Source: DASVLX01 sp035552275 (GTDB lineage: Bacteria; Actinomycetota; Actinomycetes; Mycobacteriales; Pseudonocardiaceae). Taken from it: a DNA stretch of 64,000 bases. This document shows, piece after piece, positions 25,358 through 33,849 of the stretch. The notes under the pieces were generated by a model that did not search any database, was not told where the DNA came from, and saw only the letters and a program-made list of their open reading frames with translations. Numbering within the stretch: position 1 is the stretch's first letter; the number at the start of each line of letters is the position of its first letter. Where the stretch lies: positions 1-64,000 of the forward strand of contig DASZLR010000156.1 in assembly GCA_035552275.1 (NCBI GenBank), in the 5' to 3' direction. The translations under genes were made by a program, and so were the position numbers.

Positions 25358-25371
25358 CGAACACACGTTCG
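25358..25371. promoter_or_regulatory. LexA (SOS) box-like palindrome
   Basis: CGAACACACGTTCG fits the actinobacterial SOS-box form CGAAC-N4-GTTCG, with one further A matching on the right. It lies 88 bp upstream of the alpha/beta hydrolase start and just beyond the TnpB remnant. Whether it controls the hydrolase or is left from a lost gene cannot be told. Confidence 0.5.
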
Positions 25372-25458
25372 AGTGAACATGTCAGCCCTATCCGCCCACC
25401 GCCATGGATCGGTTCCTCCCCGGTCCGAATGCCGGGGCATCCACCGATCGGAGTCACA

Positions 25459-26352
25459 GTGACGTCGAACGCACCGACCCAGTTCTCCTTCTCCGCTCGC
25501 GACGGGCGCACCATCACCGCCTACCGGTGGGAACCGGGCGGACCGCCGCGCGGCCTCGTCCAACTGACCCACGGCATGGGCGAGCACGTGTTGCGCTACG
25601 CCCCGCTGGCCGGTGAACTCACCAACAGCGGATACCTGGTCGTCGGCCAGGACCACCGGGGCCATGGCGCGAGCGCGGCGTCGGACGCGGAGCTCGGTGT
25701 GATCGGGCCGGACGGCTGGGCCGAGCTGGTGCACGACATCCACCTGCTCGCCGAACTGGTGCGCGCCGCACATCCCGGGCTGCCGCTGGCGATCGTCGCG
25801 CACAGCATGGGATCGTTCGCGACGCAGCAATATCTGCTCGACCACAGCGACGAGGTCGACGCCGTCGCGATGACCGGAACCGGGCTGCTCGACCTGATCG
25901 AACCGACGCTGGATCTGGATCAGCCGCTGAGTCTGGCCATCTTCAACGCCGCGTTCGAGCCGGCCCGCACCGACTTCGACTGGCTCTCCCGCGACGAAGC
26001 GCGGGTCGACGCCTATCTCGCCGACCCGCACTGCGGTTTCGGGCTGGACATCGAGGGCACCAAGGCGATGTTCACCGCCGCCCGAGCGATGGCCGATCCG
26101 AAGCGCCTGGCGGCGATGCGGTCGGACCTGCCGCTCTACCTCGGCGTCGGTGAACAGGACCCGGTCAACGGGCAACTCGCCTTGGTGTACGCGATGATCG
26201 ACCGCTTTCGCGATGCGGGCCTGGACGACATCACACTGAAGACCTATCCGGACGCCCGGCACGAGATCTTCAACGAGACCAATCGCGCCGAGGTGGTGGC
26301 CGATCTGCTCGCCTGGCTCGACCGCGCCCTGTCATCCGCGCGATCCGGCTGA
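25459..26352 (+). CDS. Alpha/beta hydrolase (monoacylglycerol lipase-like)
   Basis: Serine hydrolase of 297 aa from GTG 25459. It follows the monoacylglycerol-lipase layout: HGMGEHVLRYAPLAGEL oxyanion region, GQDHRGHGAS, nucleophile elbow IVAHSMGS, Asp in GEQDPVNGQ and His in YPDARHEIFNETNR. It is cytosolic (no signal peptide) and probably hydrolyses monoacylglycerols or other hydrophobic esters. It stands alone; a LexA-like box lies upstream. Confidence 0.9.
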   Translation: MTSNAPTQFSFSARDGRTITAYRWEPGGPPRGLVQLTHGMGEHVLRYAPLAGELTNSGYLVVGQDHRGHGASAASDAELGVIGPDGWAELVHDIHLLAELVRAAHPGLPLAIVAHSMGSFATQQYLLDHSDEVDAVAMTGTGLLDLIEPTLDLDQPLSLAIFNAAFEPARTDFDWLSRDEARVDAYLADPHCGFGLDIEGTKAMFTAARAMADPKRLAAMRSDLPLYLGVGEQDPVNGQLALVYAMIDRFRDAGLDDITLKTYPDARHEIFNETNRAEVVADLLAWLDRALSSARSG

Positions 26353-26367
26353 CCGAGCCATCGAGGG

Positions 26368-26832
26368 TCAGTCGCCCGTGAGGCGTGCGGGGAAGCCGCC
26401 GGTGGCGACGGGCCCCCATCGGTCGATGTGGACGCGCAGCAGGGACTTGCCCTGCCGCCGCATGGCGGCCCGATAGTCGTCCCAGTCGGGGTGCTCGCCG
26501 GAGATCGCGCGGTAGTACTCGACCAGGCCGTCCAGCGCCTCGGGCATGTCGATCACCTCGGCCCGACCGTCGACCTGAACGTACGGACCGTTCCAGTCGT
26601 CGGACAGGACGCAGATCGAGACACTCGGCTCGCGGCGCGCGTTCGCCGCCTTCGCGCGCTCGGGGTAGGTCGACACGACGATCTGGCCCGCCGCGTTCAC
26701 CCCGCAGGTCACCGGTGACAGCTGCGGCCGTCCGTCGGCACGGACGGTGGCCAACAGCCCGCGGTGGCGGGAACGCAGAAATTCCAACAGTTCTGACAGT
26801 TCCACCTGGTCAGCGGATGCCGTCCTCGGCAT
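26368..26832 (-). CDS. PPOX-class pyridoxamine-phosphate-oxidase-fold protein, probably F420-dependent
   Basis: Split-barrel protein of 154 aa. RHRGLLATVRADGRPQLSPV and the block IVVSTYPERAKAANARREP are typical of the actinobacterial PPOX class F420-dependent family. The ATG at 26832 follows AGGAGAG; the longer upstream ORF is low-complexity shadow. Substrate unknown. It is convergent with the hydrolase and 41 bp from the polyphosphate kinase gene in the same direction. Confidence 0.87.
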   Translation of the reverse strand: MPRTASADQVELSELLEFLRSRHRGLLATVRADGRPQLSPVTCGVNAAGQIVVSTYPERAKAANARREPSVSICVLSDDWNGPYVQVDGRAEVIDMPEALDGLVEYYRAISGEHPDWDDYRAAMRRQGKSLLRVHIDRWGPVATGGFPARLTGD

Positions 26833-26873
26833 GACTCTCCTTCTCTCATTCTCGGTCGGCGTGGTCGGCCGGG

Positions 26874-27722
26874 TCAGATCAGTGAGCTGGCGTGATCGGG
26901 CACGTAGGTCAGCAGGTCGCGCGGCGGCCGGGTGTACCCGGTCGTCGGCGGCCGCGTCGGCAATCGCAACGGCGGCCGCCGCACCTCGTGGTAGGGCACA
27001 GTGGACAGCAGGTGCGCGATCATGTTCAGCCGGGCTCGCCGCTTGTCGTCGCTTTCCACCACGTGCCACCGTGATTCGGGAATGTCGGTGTGCACGAACA
27101 TCTCGTCCTTGGCGCGCGAGTAGTCCTCCCACCGGGTGATCGACTCAAGGTCCATAGGGGACAGTTTCCAACGGCGCATCGGATCGCCCAGCCGGTCCCG
27201 GAACCGGCGCTCCTGCTCGGCGTCGCTGACCGAGAGCCAGTACTTGCGCAGCAGGACGCCGTCCTCGACCAGCAGCCGCTCGAAGATCGGGCACTGCTGC
27301 AGGAACCGCCGGTACTCGTCGGCGGTGCAGAAACCCATCACGTGCTCGACCCCGGCCCGGTTGTACCAACTGCGGTCGAACAGCACGATCTCCCCGGCCG
27401 ATGGCAACTGCTCGACGTACCGCTGGAAGTACCACTGACCGCGCTCCCGGTCGGTGGGTGTGGGCAGCGCGACAATCCTGGCCACCCGCGAATTGAGGTA
27501 CTGGGTGACCCGCTTGATCGTGCTGCCCTTGCCGGCGGCGTCGCGTCCCTCGAACACCACGACCACCCGGGCGCCCTCGGCGCGCACCCACTCCTGCATC
27601 TTGACCAGCTCGGCCTGCAAGCGGAACAACTCCCGCTCGTAAACCGCTCGGGGCAGTCGCCGATCACTGTCGTGACCCGATGCGGATGTGGATGCCGGTT
27701 TCTTGCCGTCCTTGCCAGCCAT
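26874..27722 (-). CDS. ppk2: Polyphosphate kinase 2
   Basis: PPK2-family enzyme of 282 aa, which transfers phosphate between polyphosphate and nucleotides. Motifs: Walker A FEGRDAAGKGST, Walker B LFDRSWYNRAGVE, and the lid ERRFRDRLGDPMRRWKLSPMD. The N-terminal 25 residues are polar and Ser-rich. ATG 27722 (MAGKDG) is chosen over GTG/ATG three codons upstream. Whether it prefers GDP or ADP cannot be read. Confidence 0.92.
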   Translation of the reverse strand: MAGKDGKKPASTSASGHDSDRRLPRAVYERELFRLQAELVKMQEWVRAEGARVVVVFEGRDAAGKGSTIKRVTQYLNSRVARIVALPTPTDRERGQWYFQRYVEQLPSAGEIVLFDRSWYNRAGVEHVMGFCTADEYRRFLQQCPIFERLLVEDGVLLRKYWLSVSDAEQERRFRDRLGDPMRRWKLSPMDLESITRWEDYSRAKDEMFVHTDIPESRWHVVESDDKRRARLNMIAHLLSTVPYHEVRRPPLRLPTRPPTTGYTRPPRDLLTYVPDHASSLI

Positions 27723-27768
27723 GACGCGCACTGTAATCCGTTGATCGGTCCGCCACGATCGCAGCGAT

Positions 27769-29595
27769 TCAGTCCAGACGGTGCTGCAAGCCGCGCAGTT
27801 CGTCGTGCAGCGAGGTGGGGAGTTTGTCGCCGATGGTGTCGAACCATTCCTCGATCAGCGGGATTTCGGCGCGCCACTCGTCAACATCGACGGCCAGCGC
27901 GGCGGCGATGTCGGCCGGGTCGGCGTCCAGGCCGCCCAGGTCGAGATCGTCCACTGTGGGCACGTAGCCGATCGGGGTTTCGGTCGCGGCGGCGGTGCCC
28001 TCGATGCGCTCCATGGCCCACTTGAGGACACGCGAGTTCTCGCCGAATCCCGGCCACAGGAACCGGCCGTTCTCGCCACGCCGGAACCAGTTCACGTAGA
28101 AGATCCGGGGCAGTTTGCTGGCGTCGGCCTGCTTGCCGATGTCGATCCAGTGCTGGAAGTAGTCGCCCGCGTGGTAGCCCATGAACGGCAGCATCGCCAT
28201 CGGGTCCCGGCGGACGACGCCGACCTTGCCGGTCGCGGCCGCCGTCGTTTCGCTGGACAGCGTCGCGCCGATGAACACGCCGTGCTGCCAATCGCGCGAC
28301 TCGGCCACCAGCGGGACGGTGGTGGCGCGGCGGCCGCCGAAGAAGATCGCCGAGATCGGCACGCCCTCCGGGTCGTCCCATTCCGGCGCCTTGATCGGGC
28401 ATTGTTCGATCGGCGTGCAGTAGCGGGAGTTGGGGTGCGCGGCCTTCTCGTCGGAACCCGGCGTCCAGTCCTGCTTCTTCCACGACGTCAGGTGCGCGGG
28501 CGGCTTTTCGGTCATGCCTTCCCACCAGATGTCGCCGTCGTCGGTGAGCGCGACATTGGTGAAGATCGAGTTCCCCTGCTCGACGGTGCGCATCGCGTTC
28601 GGGTTGGTGTGGAACCCCGTTCCCGGCGCGACACCGAAGAAGCCGAACTCCGGGTTCACCGCGTAGAGCCGGCCATCCGGACCGAACCGCATCCAGGCGA
28701 TGTCATCGCCCAGGGTCTCGGCCTTCCAGCCCGGGATGGTGGGCTGCAGCATCGCGAGGTTCGTCTTGCCGCACGCGGACGGGAACGCGGCGGCGATGTA
28801 GTGCGCCTTACCCGCCGGCGAGGTGAGTTTGAGGATCAGCATGTGCTCGGCCAGCCAGCCCTCGTCACGGGCGATGGCCGACGCGATCCGCAGCGAGTAG
28901 CACTTCTTGCCCAGCAGCGCGTTGCCACCGTAGCCGGAGCCGTAACTCCAGATCGTCCGCTCTTCCGGGAAGTGGCTGATGTACTTGGTGTGGTCGCACG
29001 GCCACGGCACATCGGCCTGGCCCGGCTGAAGCGGCGCGCCCACGGAGTGCAGGCAGCGCACGAACTCGGCGTCGGTTCCGTCGGGTTTGGTGAACTTGTC
29101 CAACGCCTTCGCGCCGGCCCGGGTCATCACGTGCATCGACACCACGACGTACTCGGAGTCGGTGATCTCCACACCCAGCTTCGGGTCCGCAGCGCCCAGC
29201 GGCCCCATGCAGAACGGGATCACGTACATCGTGCGGCCGAGCATGCTGCCCCGATACTCCTCGGTCATGAGGATCTTCATGTCGACCGGGTGCATCCAGT
29301 TGTTCGTCGGACCCGCGTCGGACTCCTCAGCCGAGCAGATGTACGTGCGGTCCTCCACCCGCGCCACGTCCTCGGGGTCAGAGGCACACCAGAACGAATT
29401 CGGCTTCGCGTCCAGCCGGACAAAGGTTCCCGCCTCAACCAGCTTGGTGGTCAGCCGATCCCACTCCGCCGGCGAACCGTCACACCACACAACCCGCTCG
29501 GGAGTGGTCAGCTCGGCCACCTCACGCACCCACGCCCGCAGCGCGCGGTGCGTCGTCGGCGCCTCATCCAGCCCAGGGATAGTCGCGATCGTCAT
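27769..29595 (-). CDS. pckG: Phosphoenolpyruvate carboxykinase (GTP)
   Basis: GTP-type PEPCK of 608 aa, the usual length. Key marks are the P-loop FPSACGKTNLAML, the GYGGNALLGKKCYSLR segment, the metal-site region around HWIDIGKQ, and FFGGRRATTVPLV. It decarboxylates and phosphorylates oxaloacetate to PEP and feeds gluconeogenesis when cells grow on acetyl-CoA or propionyl-CoA from lipids, so its place beside a catabolic island makes sense. The ATG follows GAGGAGGGG. It has a long 450-bp upstream region. Confidence 0.95.
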   Translation of the reverse strand: MTIATIPGLDEAPTTHRALRAWVREVAELTTPERVVWCDGSPAEWDRLTTKLVEAGTFVRLDAKPNSFWCASDPEDVARVEDRTYICSAEESDAGPTNNWMHPVDMKILMTEEYRGSMLGRTMYVIPFCMGPLGAADPKLGVEITDSEYVVVSMHVMTRAGAKALDKFTKPDGTDAEFVRCLHSVGAPLQPGQADVPWPCDHTKYISHFPEERTIWSYGSGYGGNALLGKKCYSLRIASAIARDEGWLAEHMLILKLTSPAGKAHYIAAAFPSACGKTNLAMLQPTIPGWKAETLGDDIAWMRFGPDGRLYAVNPEFGFFGVAPGTGFHTNPNAMRTVEQGNSIFTNVALTDDGDIWWEGMTEKPPAHLTSWKKQDWTPGSDEKAAHPNSRYCTPIEQCPIKAPEWDDPEGVPISAIFFGGRRATTVPLVAESRDWQHGVFIGATLSSETTAAATGKVGVVRRDPMAMLPFMGYHAGDYFQHWIDIGKQADASKLPRIFYVNWFRRGENGRFLWPGFGENSRVLKWAMERIEGTAAATETPIGYVPTVDDLDLGGLDADPADIAAALAVDVDEWRAEIPLIEEWFDTIGDKLPTSLHDELRGLQHRLD

Positions 29596-30045
29596 GCTGC
29601 CCCTCCTCACGGGTGCGCGAGGCACCCATTGAACCCAAGCGGCGAATTGTTATGCTGAGAATAACTCCGCGCGCAGCGTCACACCTGCTGAAGCCGTGTT
29701 CTTTAGATCACTGTATCGATATTGTCATCAAGCACAGCATTCATCAATGTTGTTGCACAGCAACAGATTCCCGACTATCCCCTGTGGATCTGTCGCGCTT
29801 CGCCGATTCGGCATCGCCTCCTTTTTGATGTCGAAGTTCGCCGCTTAATGACGTTGTTGGCCCAGTGCGGGAATGCCGCGCGGCACGGCGATGTCGGCCG
29901 ACACCACGCGGCACTCCCGGCCGTGGCGCGGGCCGGTCCAGCAGGTCCAGACCTATCTTCTCGGTAGTTAAAGACTTTCGCAAGTGCCAGGTTGCATGAC
30001 GCTGAACACCCCACGCGGAGGCGTGCGTTGGGAGGGTTGCGCGGC
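29596..30045. other. 450-bp intergenic region upstream of pckG
   Basis: An AT-richer non-coding stretch between pckG and the ArsR gene. I see one palindrome (29751-29765) and no convincing gene, tRNA or riboswitch. ORFs here are short and lack ribosome sites. It probably holds the pckG promoter and control sites. Confidence 0.6.
29751..29765. promoter_or_regulatory. Palindrome TGTTGC-ACA-GCAACA upstream of pckG
   Basis: Perfect 6-bp arms with a 3-nt spacer, about 155 bp upstream of the pckG start in an AT-rich region. The size suits a dimeric repressor or activator. The binding protein is unknown. Confidence 0.4.
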
Positions 30046-30399
30046 TCAACCACCCCGCGACGCCGGCCCCGACGCGGGCGTGCGCAAGTCCGCCAACAAC
30101 TCGACCTGGCCGGACAGCACACCGCTCAGAATCCGCCGAGCCACCGCCAGCAACTCGGCCACGTGTGGGCTGGTCAGCGAGTAATACACCGATGACCCCT
30201 CCTTGCGAGTGGTCACCAGTCCGGCACGGCGCAACACCGCCAACTGCTGCGACAGGTTCGCCGCCTCGATACCCACCTCGGGCAGCATCTCCGCGACCGC
30301 CAACTCCCGCTCGGACAGCAGCTCCAGCACCCGAATCCGCGCCGGATGCCCCAGCGTCTTGAAGAACTCGGCCTTGAGTTGGTACAGCGGCCTACTCAC
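30046..30399 (-). CDS. ArsR family transcriptional regulator
   Basis: Winged-helix regulator of about 117 aa from GTG 30399 (VSRPLYQLKAEFFKTLGHPARI). The helix-turn-helix EVGIEAANLSQQLAVLRRAGLV and wing TRKEGSSVYYSL are clear. No cysteine-pair metal site (CxC) is seen in the recognition helix, so a non-metal ligand or redox role is possible. The in-frame ORF extends about 50 codons further upstream but that part is low complexity and would be atypical for the family. Confidence 0.85.
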   Translation of the reverse strand: MSRPLYQLKAEFFKTLGHPARIRVLELLSERELAVAEMLPEVGIEAANLSQQLAVLRRAGLVTTRKEGSSVYYSLTSPHVAELLAVARRILSGVLSGQVELLADLRTPASGPASRGG

Positions 30400-30623
30400 C
30401 CCGACCACCCGACTGGGCGCGCCTCGTCGTCCGGGCTGATTCCATGCCGCCGATCCCTCCTCAGCTCGCCCCCAGAACCGGGGAACGACCACGACAGCCG
30501 CCGCGAGACTGTCGCAATTGCAGACCTTAGCAACTCTTAGCAGTCGGGGCGAGAGCACGGCGGTGTGGCTGATATTGTCGGCGACGGCCTACCGAACAGA
30601 TCAGGAGTGCGACGATCACCAGA

Positions 30624-31244
30624 GTGTCACCGCAAACGGAGCGCGCCCGACGGCGCGATGTGGTTCGGGCCGAGGTGATGGCGATCGTGGAGCGGCAACT
30701 CCGGGCCGGCCAGACGTTCGCGGACATCAATGTCGCCACCGTGGCCGCCGAAGCCGGCATCTCCCGGACCACGTTCTATGTCTACTTTGACGACAAGACC
30801 GACCTGCTGCGAACCTGGTTCGCCGCGATCACCGATCAGATCCTGGCCGCCGCGCAGGCATGGTGGACGCTGGACGAATCGGCGACGCGGCAGGATGTCC
30901 GCGCCGCGCTGATCACGATCGTGGCCGCCTATCGCCTACACCCGGAGTTGATGGCCGCGACGCACGAGGCCGTCGGCTACGACCACGGCGTGCGCGAGAT
31001 GGTCGAGGAGTCGATGCGCCGGTACGTCGACGGCCTGCGCGCCCATATCGAAACGGGACAGCGAGCGGGTTTCATCGATCCGTCGCTGCCCGCCGCCGAG
31101 ACGGCGTACTGGCTACAGTGGATGTCCGAGCGAGGACTGCACCGGATGGTGCGCACCGTGCCCGAAGCGCGATCCGGGTCACTTGTCGACGCCTACGCCG
31201 GAATCGTGTGGAACACCCTGTACGCCCCGACTCGCGCCCACTAG
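30624..31244 (+). CDS. TetR family transcriptional regulator
   Basis: Regulator of 206 aa from GTG 30624. The TetR_N helix-turn-helix is DINVATVAAEAGISRTTFYV followed by YFDDKTDLLRTWF. The C-terminal domain (IVAAYRLHPELMAATHEAVGYD) resembles the EthR-like group, which often binds hydrophobic ligands. It converges on the first PaaX gene with a 24-bp gap. The target promoter is not evident. Confidence 0.88.
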   Translation: MSPQTERARRRDVVRAEVMAIVERQLRAGQTFADINVATVAAEAGISRTTFYVYFDDKTDLLRTWFAAITDQILAAAQAWWTLDESATRQDVRAALITIVAAYRLHPELMAATHEAVGYDHGVREMVEESMRRYVDGLRAHIETGQRAGFIDPSLPAAETAYWLQWMSERGLHRMVRTVPEARSGSLVDAYAGIVWNTLYAPTRAH

Positions 31245-31268
31245 CGATGCTCGGTCGAACGCTGCCGA

Positions 31269-32174
31269 TCAGACCGCGGCGTCATCGCTGGCGATCTCCC
31301 GCCAACGGAGCTGAGCGGCCTCATATCCGGCTGAGCGCGACTGGTAGAAAATCCGCGCGGCGCGGCGGCCGATCCAGTCCGGCACGAGTTTCTCCGGCAG
31401 TTGCGGATCCAGGAACGGGAATCGCTGCCATTCGTTCACCAGCCGAATGTGGGTGTAGAGGGCGGCGTCGCCCGGCTCGGCCTTGAGCCCGCTGTAGCGG
31501 ATCAGCAACTGCTCGTACCTGGTGGCGACATCGCTGAGATCCCATGCCTGGGCGACGATCGCGTCTTCGGTCAGGCCGATCGCGCTCGCCGTGCCGATGA
31601 ACGCGAGGGTCGAGTCCGCCAACCCCAGATCCTCGATGACGCGCCGCGCCCGCGACTCGCGATCGGGATGGGGCGACAGCCACACCCCCGGCGTCGGATT
31701 GCCGAATCCCTCCCAGCTCAGCGCCGAATAGAGCCGCTTCCGCGCCGTCCGCTGGGCGTCGGCGATCGTGACGAACAGGATCAGCCACCGGCCGTCCCAC
31801 TGCCGGTCGTCACTGTGCAGCGAATAGACCCGGGCCGCACCGTCCTCGATCAGCCGGACGGCCCGGTCGGTCAGTTCCCAGCGGACCTCCCGGCCCCGCT
31901 TCTGGGCGGTGATCCAGCCGGCGGCGGCCGTGCGCGCGATGGCCTGGCGGCCGGTCTGCGGCTCGATTCCGACGCCGGCCAGCACCCGCAACAGCGCCGA
32001 GGTCCACACCGGTTCCCTGTTCGGGTAGACCAGCTCGGCCAGCACCGTCAGCAGCATGGACCGCGCGCTGCCGGCGGCCACCGGCAGCCGAACGGCAGAA
32101 CGTTCGACGGGAGGGGTGTCCGAATCCTGCACGATGTCCAGTATAGCTGCCGGCCCGCTTGCCGTGGCCGACAT
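31269..32174 (-). CDS. PaaX family transcriptional regulator 1
   Basis: PaaX-type repressor of about 301 aa with an N-terminal winged helix (LLTVLAELVYP...GRQAIARTAAAGWI) and PaaX/PaaX_C domains. It shares long identical stretches with the second PaaX in the window, for example WEGFGNPTPGVWLSPHP and HIRLVNEWQRFPF-like segments. PaaX itself senses phenylacetyl-CoA, so a CoA-thioester ligand is likely. It is divergent from an SDR gene with a perfect palindrome (32209-32225) between them. ATG 32174 is one of several possible starts. Confidence 0.88.
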   Translation of the reverse strand: MSATASGPAAILDIVQDSDTPPVERSAVRLPVAAGSARSMLLTVLAELVYPNREPVWTSALLRVLAGVGIEPQTGRQAIARTAAAGWITAQKRGREVRWELTDRAVRLIEDGAARVYSLHSDDRQWDGRWLILFVTIADAQRTARKRLYSALSWEGFGNPTPGVWLSPHPDRESRARRVIEDLGLADSTLAFIGTASAIGLTEDAIVAQAWDLSDVATRYEQLLIRYSGLKAEPGDAALYTHIRLVNEWQRFPFLDPQLPEKLVPDWIGRRAARIFYQSRSAGYEAAQLRWREIASDDAAV

Positions 32175-32208
32175 CTCACGGCAGACGCTATACAAACTGG
32201 TACACTCA

Positions 32209-32225
32209 GTGACATAACATGTCAC
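32209..32225. promoter_or_regulatory. Palindrome GTGACAT-AAC-ATGTCAC between paaX1 and the SDR gene
   Basis: A perfect 7-bp inverted repeat with a 3-nt centre in the divergent region. A related imperfect site, TGACAT-GAT-GTGTGA, lies at 55489-55503 between the second PaaX and the P450 operon. Shared half-sites make a PaaX operator the best explanation. Confidence 0.6.
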
Positions 32226-32248
32226 ACTTCGAACTGGCGGAGGACCGC

Positions 32249-33040
32249 ATGGCAACCATCCCCACCGTCCGATCCCTGACCGAAGCCGCGGTCGTCATCG
32301 CCGGCGGCACGTCGGGCGTCGGACTCGCCTCCGCCCACGCCTTTGTCGACGCCGGCGTCCGCCGGATCGCCCTGCTGGCCCGGAACAAGGCTCGCGGCGA
32401 CGAGGCCCGCGAGGCCGTGCTCGCCCGCTGCCCGGCGGCCACCGTCGAATTCATCCCAGTGGACGCCAGTTCGGCCGCCGAGGCGGCCACCGCGATCGAC
32501 ACCGCGCACCAGCGCCTCGGCGGGATCGACGTGCTGGTCAACTCGACGACATCGAGCTACCGGCCGGAACTGCTGGTGAACATCCCCATCGAGCACATCG
32601 CCGAGATCCTCGACCAACAGGCCCTGCCGCCGATGTTCCTGTCCCACGCCGTGCTGCCGATCATGCGAGCGCAGCACGGCGGCAGCATCATCAACATCGC
32701 CTCCGACGCGGCCAAGACGGCGACGCCCGGTGAGACGGTGCTCGGCGCCAGCATGGCCGCCATCGTCATGTTCTCCCGCACCCTCGCCATGGAGGGCAAG
32801 CGCGACGGGATCCGCGTCAACGCCATCACGCCCTCGCTGATCGCCGGGACGCCGACCGCGGAACGGGTCACCCAGAACGGCTTCTCCCAGCGGTTGTTCG
32901 ACAAGGCGGCGAAGCAGGCCCATCTGGGCGTGGCCGAGCCGGACGATCTCGCCTCCCTGGTGGTGTTCCTCGGCGGGCCGGAGTCCGCGCGGCTCACCGG
33001 TCAGGCGATCAGCGTCAATGGCGGCATCTCCGCAGCATGA
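32249..33040 (+). CDS. SDR-fold protein lacking the catalytic Tyr and Lys
   Basis: Short-chain dehydrogenase-fold protein of 263 aa. The cofactor site AGGTSGVG is present, but the active-site segment reads ETVLGASMAAIVMF where the BadH-like SDR of this window reads EAVYSGAKGGIIAF: Tyr is Leu and Lys is Met. Normal SDR catalysis is unlikely. NNAG is also altered (VNSTTSSYR). The start at 32249 follows GGAGG; an ATG at 32219 lies inside the palindrome. It is divergent from PaaX1 and in the same direction as the BtuF-like gene 13 bp downstream. Confidence 0.85.
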   Translation: MATIPTVRSLTEAAVVIAGGTSGVGLASAHAFVDAGVRRIALLARNKARGDEAREAVLARCPAATVEFIPVDASSAAEAATAIDTAHQRLGGIDVLVNSTTSSYRPELLVNIPIEHIAEILDQQALPPMFLSHAVLPIMRAQHGGSIINIASDAAKTATPGETVLGASMAAIVMFSRTLAMEGKRDGIRVNAITPSLIAGTPTAERVTQNGFSQRLFDKAAKQAHLGVAEPDDLASLVVFLGGPESARLTGQAISVNGGISAA

Positions 33041-33053
33041 GGATGATCGGTCC

Positions 33054-33839
33054 ATGATCGTGCGCGATGACCGAGGCGAGCAACTGTCCATCGAACGCCG
33101 CCCGCGGGCGGTGGTGTCGTTGGTGCCCTCGCTGACCGAGACGATCGAGACCACCCAACCCGGCCTGCTGATCGGCGCCACCGACTACTGCGTCGAACCG
33201 TCCACACTGGAGGTGCGGCGAATCGGCGGATCGAAGTATCCCCGCGTGGACGACATCCTCGCGCTGCGACCAGATCTGGTGCTGGCCAACGTCGAGGAGA
33301 ACCGCGCCGACGACGTGCGGCGGCTCCGTGCCGCCGGCGTTCCGGTGTGGGTCACCGAAGCGCCGGCGACCGTTCCGGACGCGCTGCGCTCGTTGCGTCG
33401 GCTGCTCACCGAAGCGTTCGGCCTGCCCGTCCCGGACTGGCTGGCGACCGCCGAACGGATCTGGCGTCCGGTCCGGCCGGCGTGGGCGCGGGCCGTGGTG
33501 CCGGTGTGGCGGCGGCCCTGGGTCGTGCTCGGCCGCGACACCTTCGGCGGGGACGTGCTGCGTCGTCTCGGCGTGCTCAATGCCTGCGACGCCCTCGACG
33601 CCGACCAGCAGCGATACCCCCGCCCGCCACTGGACGAACTGCTGGCCATGCTGGGCAACGGTCGGGCCGACCTGGTGGTGCTGCCCGACGAGCCCTATGC
33701 GTTCACCGATGACGACGGCCCCGAGGCTTTCCCCGGCGCGCCCTATGTTCTGGTGTCCGGACGGCACCTGACCTGGTGGGGTCCGAGTCTGGTGGACGCC
33801 CATCGGCAACTGGCCGCTGCTCTGGGCGCCGGTCGCTGA
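33054..33839 (+). CDS. Helical-backbone metal receptor / BtuF-like cobalamin-binding protein, no signal peptide
   Basis: Protein of about 261 aa resembling periplasmic BtuF/FepB-type receptors: RAVVSLVPSLTETI, VDDILALRPDLVLANVEENRADDV and LVSGRHLTWWGPSL. There is no signal peptide or lipobox, and no ABC permease or ATPase for cobalamin nearby. This cytosolic form is found in actinobacteria with no settled role that I know of. It follows the SDR-like gene closely and may be cotranscribed. A cofactor-sensing or vitamin-handling role is inference. Confidence 0.8.
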   Translation: MIVRDDRGEQLSIERRPRAVVSLVPSLTETIETTQPGLLIGATDYCVEPSTLEVRRIGGSKYPRVDDILALRPDLVLANVEENRADDVRRLRAAGVPVWVTEAPATVPDALRSLRRLLTEAFGLPVPDWLATAERIWRPVRPAWARAVVPVWRRPWVVLGRDTFGGDVLRRLGVLNACDALDADQQRYPRPPLDELLAMLGNGRADLVVLPDEPYAFTDDDGPEAFPGAPYVLVSGRHLTWWGPSLVDAHRQLAAALGAGR

Positions 33840-33849
33840 GCGGCGCCGG

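Larger units (their letters stand above)
24741..25458. other. 718-bp stretch without an intact gene
   Basis: Between the TetR gene and the alpha/beta hydrolase the only content I can support is an inverted repeat (24763-24788), a decayed TnpB gene with a 9-bp stem hairpin (ctccgtcgt/acgacggag around 24825-24845), a LexA-like box (25358-25371) and the hydrolase 5' region. The stretch probably marks an old transposition and deletion. Confidence 0.7.
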
